From the NCBI RefSeq assembly GCF_005887635.2, contig NZ_CP040818.1:3626501-3690500 (forward strand): a stretch of 64,000 nt of DNA, in the 5' to 3' direction. The position numbers were made by a program, and so were the translations under genes. The DNA is from Paroceanicella profunda (GTDB lineage Bacteria; Pseudomonadota; Alphaproteobacteria; Rhodobacterales; Rhodobacteraceae). The notes below the pieces were generated by a model. The model worked only from the letters and a program-made list of their open reading frames with translations, did no database searches and was not told the origin of the DNA. Within the stretch, counting starts at the first letter, position 1; the number at the start of each line of letters is the position of its first letter. Shown here piece by piece: positions 60,811-64,000 of the stretch.

Positions 60811-61440
60811 TCAGGCCGACGCCGGCGCTTCCACCAGCGCCTCGACGCGGGCGATGGCGCGCTGCACGGCAGGGCGTTCCATCACGGTCTCGAACCAGCG
60901 GGACAGGTTCGGGCGCGCGTCGAGCGTGAGGCCGGGGAATTGCCGGCGCCACAGCCAGCCGAAATGCGCGATGTCGGCGATGGTGAAGGCGTCACCGGCC
61001 ATGAAGGCCTGACCGGCGAGCTTCGCATCGAGGAGGCCGAGAATGCGCTCGGCCTCGGCGGTGAAGCGGGCCTCGGCGATCGGCTGCGGCTCCGGCGAGA
61101 AGCGCTTGAAGAAGCCGGCGTTGCCGAAGGCGGGGCTGAGGGCCGAGGCGTGGAAGAAGAGCTGTTCGAAGACGCGGGCACGCGCCGCGCCCCCGGTCGG
61201 CAGGAGCGCCCCGGTCTTCTCCGCAAGGTGGACAAGGATCGCGGCACTTTCCGTCAGCACGAGGCCGCCATCCACCAGCACGGGCACCTTGCCGTTCGGG
61301 TTGAGCGTGACGAACGCCTGTTCCTTCTGTGCGCCGGTGCGGACGTTCACTGCCTTCAGCTCATAGGGAAGGCCGAGTTCCTCCAGCGCGATCGGCACCT
61401 TGACGCTGTTGGGAGTGGCAAAGGCGTGGACTTCGATCAT
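60811..61440 (-). CDS. Glutathione S-transferase
   Basis: A 209-aa GST: MIEVHAFATPNSVKVPIALEELGLPYE, NPNGKVPVLVDGGLVLTESAAI thioredoxin-fold motifs, then an alpha-helical domain with MAGDAFTIADIAHFGW. First gene of the minus-strand operon; ATG at 61440 follows GGAGA. Divergent from the LysR gene at 61548. Confidence 0.92.
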   Translation of the reverse strand: MIEVHAFATPNSVKVPIALEELGLPYELKAVNVRTGAQKEQAFVTLNPNGKVPVLVDGGLVLTESAAILVHLAEKTGALLPTGGAARARVFEQLFFHASALSPAFGNAGFFKRFSPEPQPIAEARFTAEAERILGLLDAKLAGQAFMAGDAFTIADIAHFGWLWRRQFPGLTLDARPNLSRWFETVMERPAVQRAIARVEALVEAPASA

Positions 61441-61526
61441 CGTTCGTCTCCATCGGATCGTGTTCGTTGGAGAGAGGTATGACCATTCCGGCGCGCTTGC
61501 GGCAGGCGGCTTGAAGCCATATTGCT

Positions 61527-61543
61527 TATTCCCTGGGGGAATA
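61527..61543. promoter_or_regulatory. LysR-type operator ahead of the GST/LysR pair
   Basis: TATTCCC (61527-61533) and GGGAATA (61537-61543) are perfect 7-bp arms with a 3-base centre, containing a T-N11-A core (ATTCCCTGGGGGAAT). It sits 4 bases before the LysR ATG, so binding would also limit the regulator's own expression. Confidence 0.65.
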
Positions 61544-61547
61544 GGCA

Positions 61548-62423
61548 ATGGACCGATTTCAGGCGATGACCGCATTCGTGCGGGTGGTGGAGACAGGATC
61601 GTTCTCGCAGGCGGCCCGACAGGTTGGTGTCGGGCAGCCGGCGGTCTCGAAGACGATCGCGCAACTGGAAGACCGGCTTCAGGTCCGCCTGCTCATCCGG
61701 TCGACCCACGGCCTGTCGCCGACCGACGCCGGGGTTCGCTTCTACGAACGGGCGAAGACGGCGATCCATGAGGCGGACGAGGCCGAGACGGAAGCGAAGG
61801 GCGCGGGGGCAGGGTTGTCCGGACGCCTTCGGGTGTGCGCGGCCACCACATTCGCGCGGCTGATGATCATTCCGCGCCTGCCGGAGTTCCTGGAGGCCCA
61901 CCCGGAACTGGACGTGGACGTGGTCCTCGACGACCGGATGATCGATCTCGTGTCCGAGGGCATCGACGTGGCGCTGCGCATGGGCGAACTCGCCGACTCC
62001 TCCGCCGTCGCGCGACGTCTCGCAACCGGCCGGCGGTCCGTGGTCGCGACCCCTGCCTATCTCGGGAAGCACGGCGTGCCGCAGGTGCCGGCTGACATCG
62101 CCGCGCATCAGGCCGTGGTCTATTCCCAGCTCGGCAGAAACTGGACCTTCCGCAAGGATGGAACCGAAGCGTCCGTCGCCGTCGCCGGCCGGGTTCAGTT
62201 CAGCGCGGCCGAGGGCATTCGCGCAGCGGTCAAGGCTGACATGGGGCTGGCCGTCACCTCGGACTGGATGTTCTGGCCGGAACTCCTGAGCGGCGAGGCG
62301 ACACGCGTGCTGGAAGACTGGGAGCTTCCGAACATAGACCTCTGGGCGGTCTTCCCCACCGGGCGCCTTGCAAGCGCCAAGGCGCGGGCGTTCTCGGACT
62401 TCGTGGAGCGGGTCCTCGGGTAG
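61548..62423 (+). CDS. LysR-family transcriptional regulator
   Basis: A 291-aa LTTR starting MDRFQAMTAFVRVVETGSFS; HTH GVGQPAVSKTIAQLE, linker STHGLSPTDAGVRFYE, effector domain SEGIDVALRMGELADSS. Divergent from the GST operon, the standard control layout. 62424-62613 after it holds nothing recognisable. Confidence 0.93.
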   Translation: MDRFQAMTAFVRVVETGSFSQAARQVGVGQPAVSKTIAQLEDRLQVRLLIRSTHGLSPTDAGVRFYERAKTAIHEADEAETEAKGAGAGLSGRLRVCAATTFARLMIIPRLPEFLEAHPELDVDVVLDDRMIDLVSEGIDVALRMGELADSSAVARRLATGRRSVVATPAYLGKHGVPQVPADIAAHQAVVYSQLGRNWTFRKDGTEASVAVAGRVQFSAAEGIRAAVKADMGLAVTSDWMFWPELLSGEATRVLEDWELPNIDLWAVFPTGRLASAKARAFSDFVERVLG

Positions 62424-62613
62424 GCTCGCGCTCCCTGGCGCGGGTTCACCAGTCCGCAGGGATGCACACAGGCCCGCATCCGGGACGCCCCCGAACGCAG
62501 GCTGTCGCTGAAACGAGGGCGCGGAGCGGCTGTTCCCGAGGCGTCCCGAGATGTCCGATGCCGCAGGGCCGCACGCGCGCCCTTGCCGGACAGGCGCCGG
62601 AGCGCCGCCCGGC

Positions 62614-63882
62614 TTACGCCCGCTCCCGCTTGCCGGGCCCTCCCCGCCGCCCCGCAAGGATACACCCGATCGCTGCCAGCTGGATCGCGGCAGCACAGGC
62701 GAACAGCATCTCCGATCCGGCCGCGCCCGTTCCCTCCTGCCCGCGCAGCAGGCCGAACGCCGCCGGCGCAAAGGCATACCCCGCCTGACCGATGGCGACG
62801 ATCATGGGCACGACACGGGCAGTCTCGGCCGGGGTGAACTCCTGCTGCGCGATCAGGGGCGGCAGGGACGTGGCGTTGCCGATCCCCAGTCCGAACAGTA
62901 CGATGCCGAGCAAGAGCCACGCCCCACCGTCACCCGCCGACAGGATGAACAGCAGCGAGCCGGCCACCTGCACGCCGTAGCTGGCCGAGGCGACCAAGCG
63001 GCGGTCGGCGGAGGCCGGCATCACCCACCCCACCATGGATCGCCCGAGGATCGCAGCCAGCGTGGCGCCGCCCATGGCGATGCCCGTCACCCCCTCGCCC
63101 AGCACCGGAACCAGCAGCGAGACCAGGTGCGCCAGCAGCCCGATCTGGGCAAAGAGCCCGAGCGTCATGCCAGCGGCGAGGGTTACGCATCTGCGGTCGC
63201 GCAGGATTGAGTGCCGGAGGGGCGATGCATTCCGGAGCGCCTGGTCCGGGAAGCGCGCTCCCTCCCTGCCGTCCGGGTGTTGCCCCAGGCTCTCGGGCGT
63301 GTGCCGGAACACCAGCACCGAAAGGAGCACGACGACGATGACCATGACCCCCCCGATGGCGAGGCTGGCGGGAACGAAGCCGACGCCCGCGATCACCGCG
63401 ATCCAGAGCGGCGAGAAGATGGCGCCCCCCAGACTTGCGCCGTTATAGGCCATGCCCAGGGCCGCGGGGCGCCGCCGGTCGAACCACGGTGCGACCAGCG
63501 CATTCACGGCGGCGGCCCCCATCGTCACCCAGCCCGCCCCACTGGCCAGCGCGGAGAGGAACAGCTGCCATGGCTCTGCCGCCAGGGCCCAGCCCGCGAT
63601 GCCGAGCGCCAGAAGGCCGGCACCCGCGGTGGTCACGGCCGGCACGCCGGAGTGCCGGTAGAGGCGCGGCAGATTGGACACCACCACGGCCCCCAGAAGG
63701 AAATGCGCCGTCACCGCCATCGAGACCATGGCCACCGGCCAGCCGGTCTGCGCGACGACGGCATAGAGAAACACCGGCGGGCCATAGAAGCCGACGCCCC
63801 AGCCGAAGGTGGCCAGCACGAAGGTGGCCGTGACGACATGCCAGCCAAAGAACGGGCGGGCGGCGGGTGCAGGTTGGTGCAT
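62614..63882 (-). CDS. MFS transporter
   Basis: A 422-aa protein with about 12 transmembrane segments, starting MHQPAPAARPFFGWHVVTAT. Loop motif RHSGVPAVTTAGAGLLALG after TM2 and DRRRPAALGMAYNGASLGG in the central half fit the oxalate/formate-like MFS group. Exports or imports a small anion or metabolite; substrate unknown. ATG at 63882 follows GAGG. Confidence 0.9.
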   Translation of the reverse strand: MHQPAPAARPFFGWHVVTATFVLATFGWGVGFYGPPVFLYAVVAQTGWPVAMVSMAVTAHFLLGAVVVSNLPRLYRHSGVPAVTTAGAGLLALGIAGWALAAEPWQLFLSALASGAGWVTMGAAAVNALVAPWFDRRRPAALGMAYNGASLGGAIFSPLWIAVIAGVGFVPASLAIGGVMVIVVVLLSVLVFRHTPESLGQHPDGREGARFPDQALRNASPLRHSILRDRRCVTLAAGMTLGLFAQIGLLAHLVSLLVPVLGEGVTGIAMGGATLAAILGRSMVGWVMPASADRRLVASASYGVQVAGSLLFILSAGDGGAWLLLGIVLFGLGIGNATSLPPLIAQQEFTPAETARVVPMIVAIGQAGYAFAPAAFGLLRGQEGTGAAGSEMLFACAAAIQLAAIGCILAGRRGGPGKRERA

Positions 63883-64000
63883 GGAAATACCTCGTTGATT
63901 TCCCGCCGGTTGTCGCCGCAAATCCACCCCTGATGCTTCGGTGAGGGCCGAAGCATTCGCCCAGATTCTGTGCCAGAGTGTTTCCAGCCGGAGGAGCCCG

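Noticed and set aside
59887..61482. 531-codon plus-strand open frame
   Set aside because: Antisense to hydratase and GST genes, which have clear motifs and ribosome sites.
1..64000. CRISPR arrays, tRNA genes and att-site direct repeats
   Set aside because: No regularly spaced repeats of CRISPR type, no tRNA cloverleaf and no convincing att repeats were seen; both ends of the mobile element may lie outside the window or in the decayed 36-38 kb zone.

Overview
The window is GC-rich DNA from an alphaproteobacterium. The gene families and conjugation-gene order resemble mobile elements of Rhodobacterales, Rhizobiales and sphingomonads; I cannot assign a genus. No rRNA, tRNA or CRISPR array was seen.

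1-25.7 kb is the backbone of an integrative/conjugative element or conjugative plasmid, almost all on the minus strand. Genes 1-4.6 kb form a Tn4371-like transfer/replication block: truncated DUF3363 relaxase, lytic transglycosylase, DUF736, TraF-type S26 peptidase, DUF2840, RepA and an AlpA-like HTH. RepA carries three iterons and a DnaA-box-like site inside its own 3' end. Small regulators follow (DUF2285 pair, two divergent XRE genes around an 11-bp inverted repeat). An IS110-family insertion sequence and a LysR/NmrA pair then sit between these and a second backbone block at 10-25.7 kb: DUF736, a membrane protein, DUF2493, Toprim primase, a very large methyltransferase-helicase, small orphan genes, ParB, RadC, DUF2958 and ArdC. 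Four backbone genes are preceded by copies of the same two-stem inverted-repeat leader.

25.9-36.1 kb is plus-strand cargo that looks like a defence/stability island, with visibly lower G+C from about 28.7 to 36.1 kb. It holds an unrecognised 464-aa protein, PrtN, an orphan AbiEi-like DUF6088 antitoxin followed by a PrtN scrap, an OLD nuclease overlapping a UvrD helicase (Gabija-like), and a three-gene operon of an unrecognised 448-aa protein, an Xre/MbcA/ParS antitoxin and a RES toxin. It ends in a strong terminator.

36.1-38 kb is decayed DNA with an IS3-family remnant, probably a boundary zone.

38-64 kb is very GC-rich metabolic accessory DNA made of repeated regulator-plus-oxidoreductase units: LysR, MarR or AraC genes beside SDRs, an alpha/beta hydrolase, an epimerase, a phospholipid methyltransferase, small exported proteins, a periplasmic cytochrome c/[2Fe-2S]/molybdopterin oxidoreductase, peroxiredoxin, enoyl-CoA hydratase, GST and MFS genes. 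Several units are broken (LysR, TetR, MBL-hydrolase and SDR remnants), so this stretch is turning over actively.
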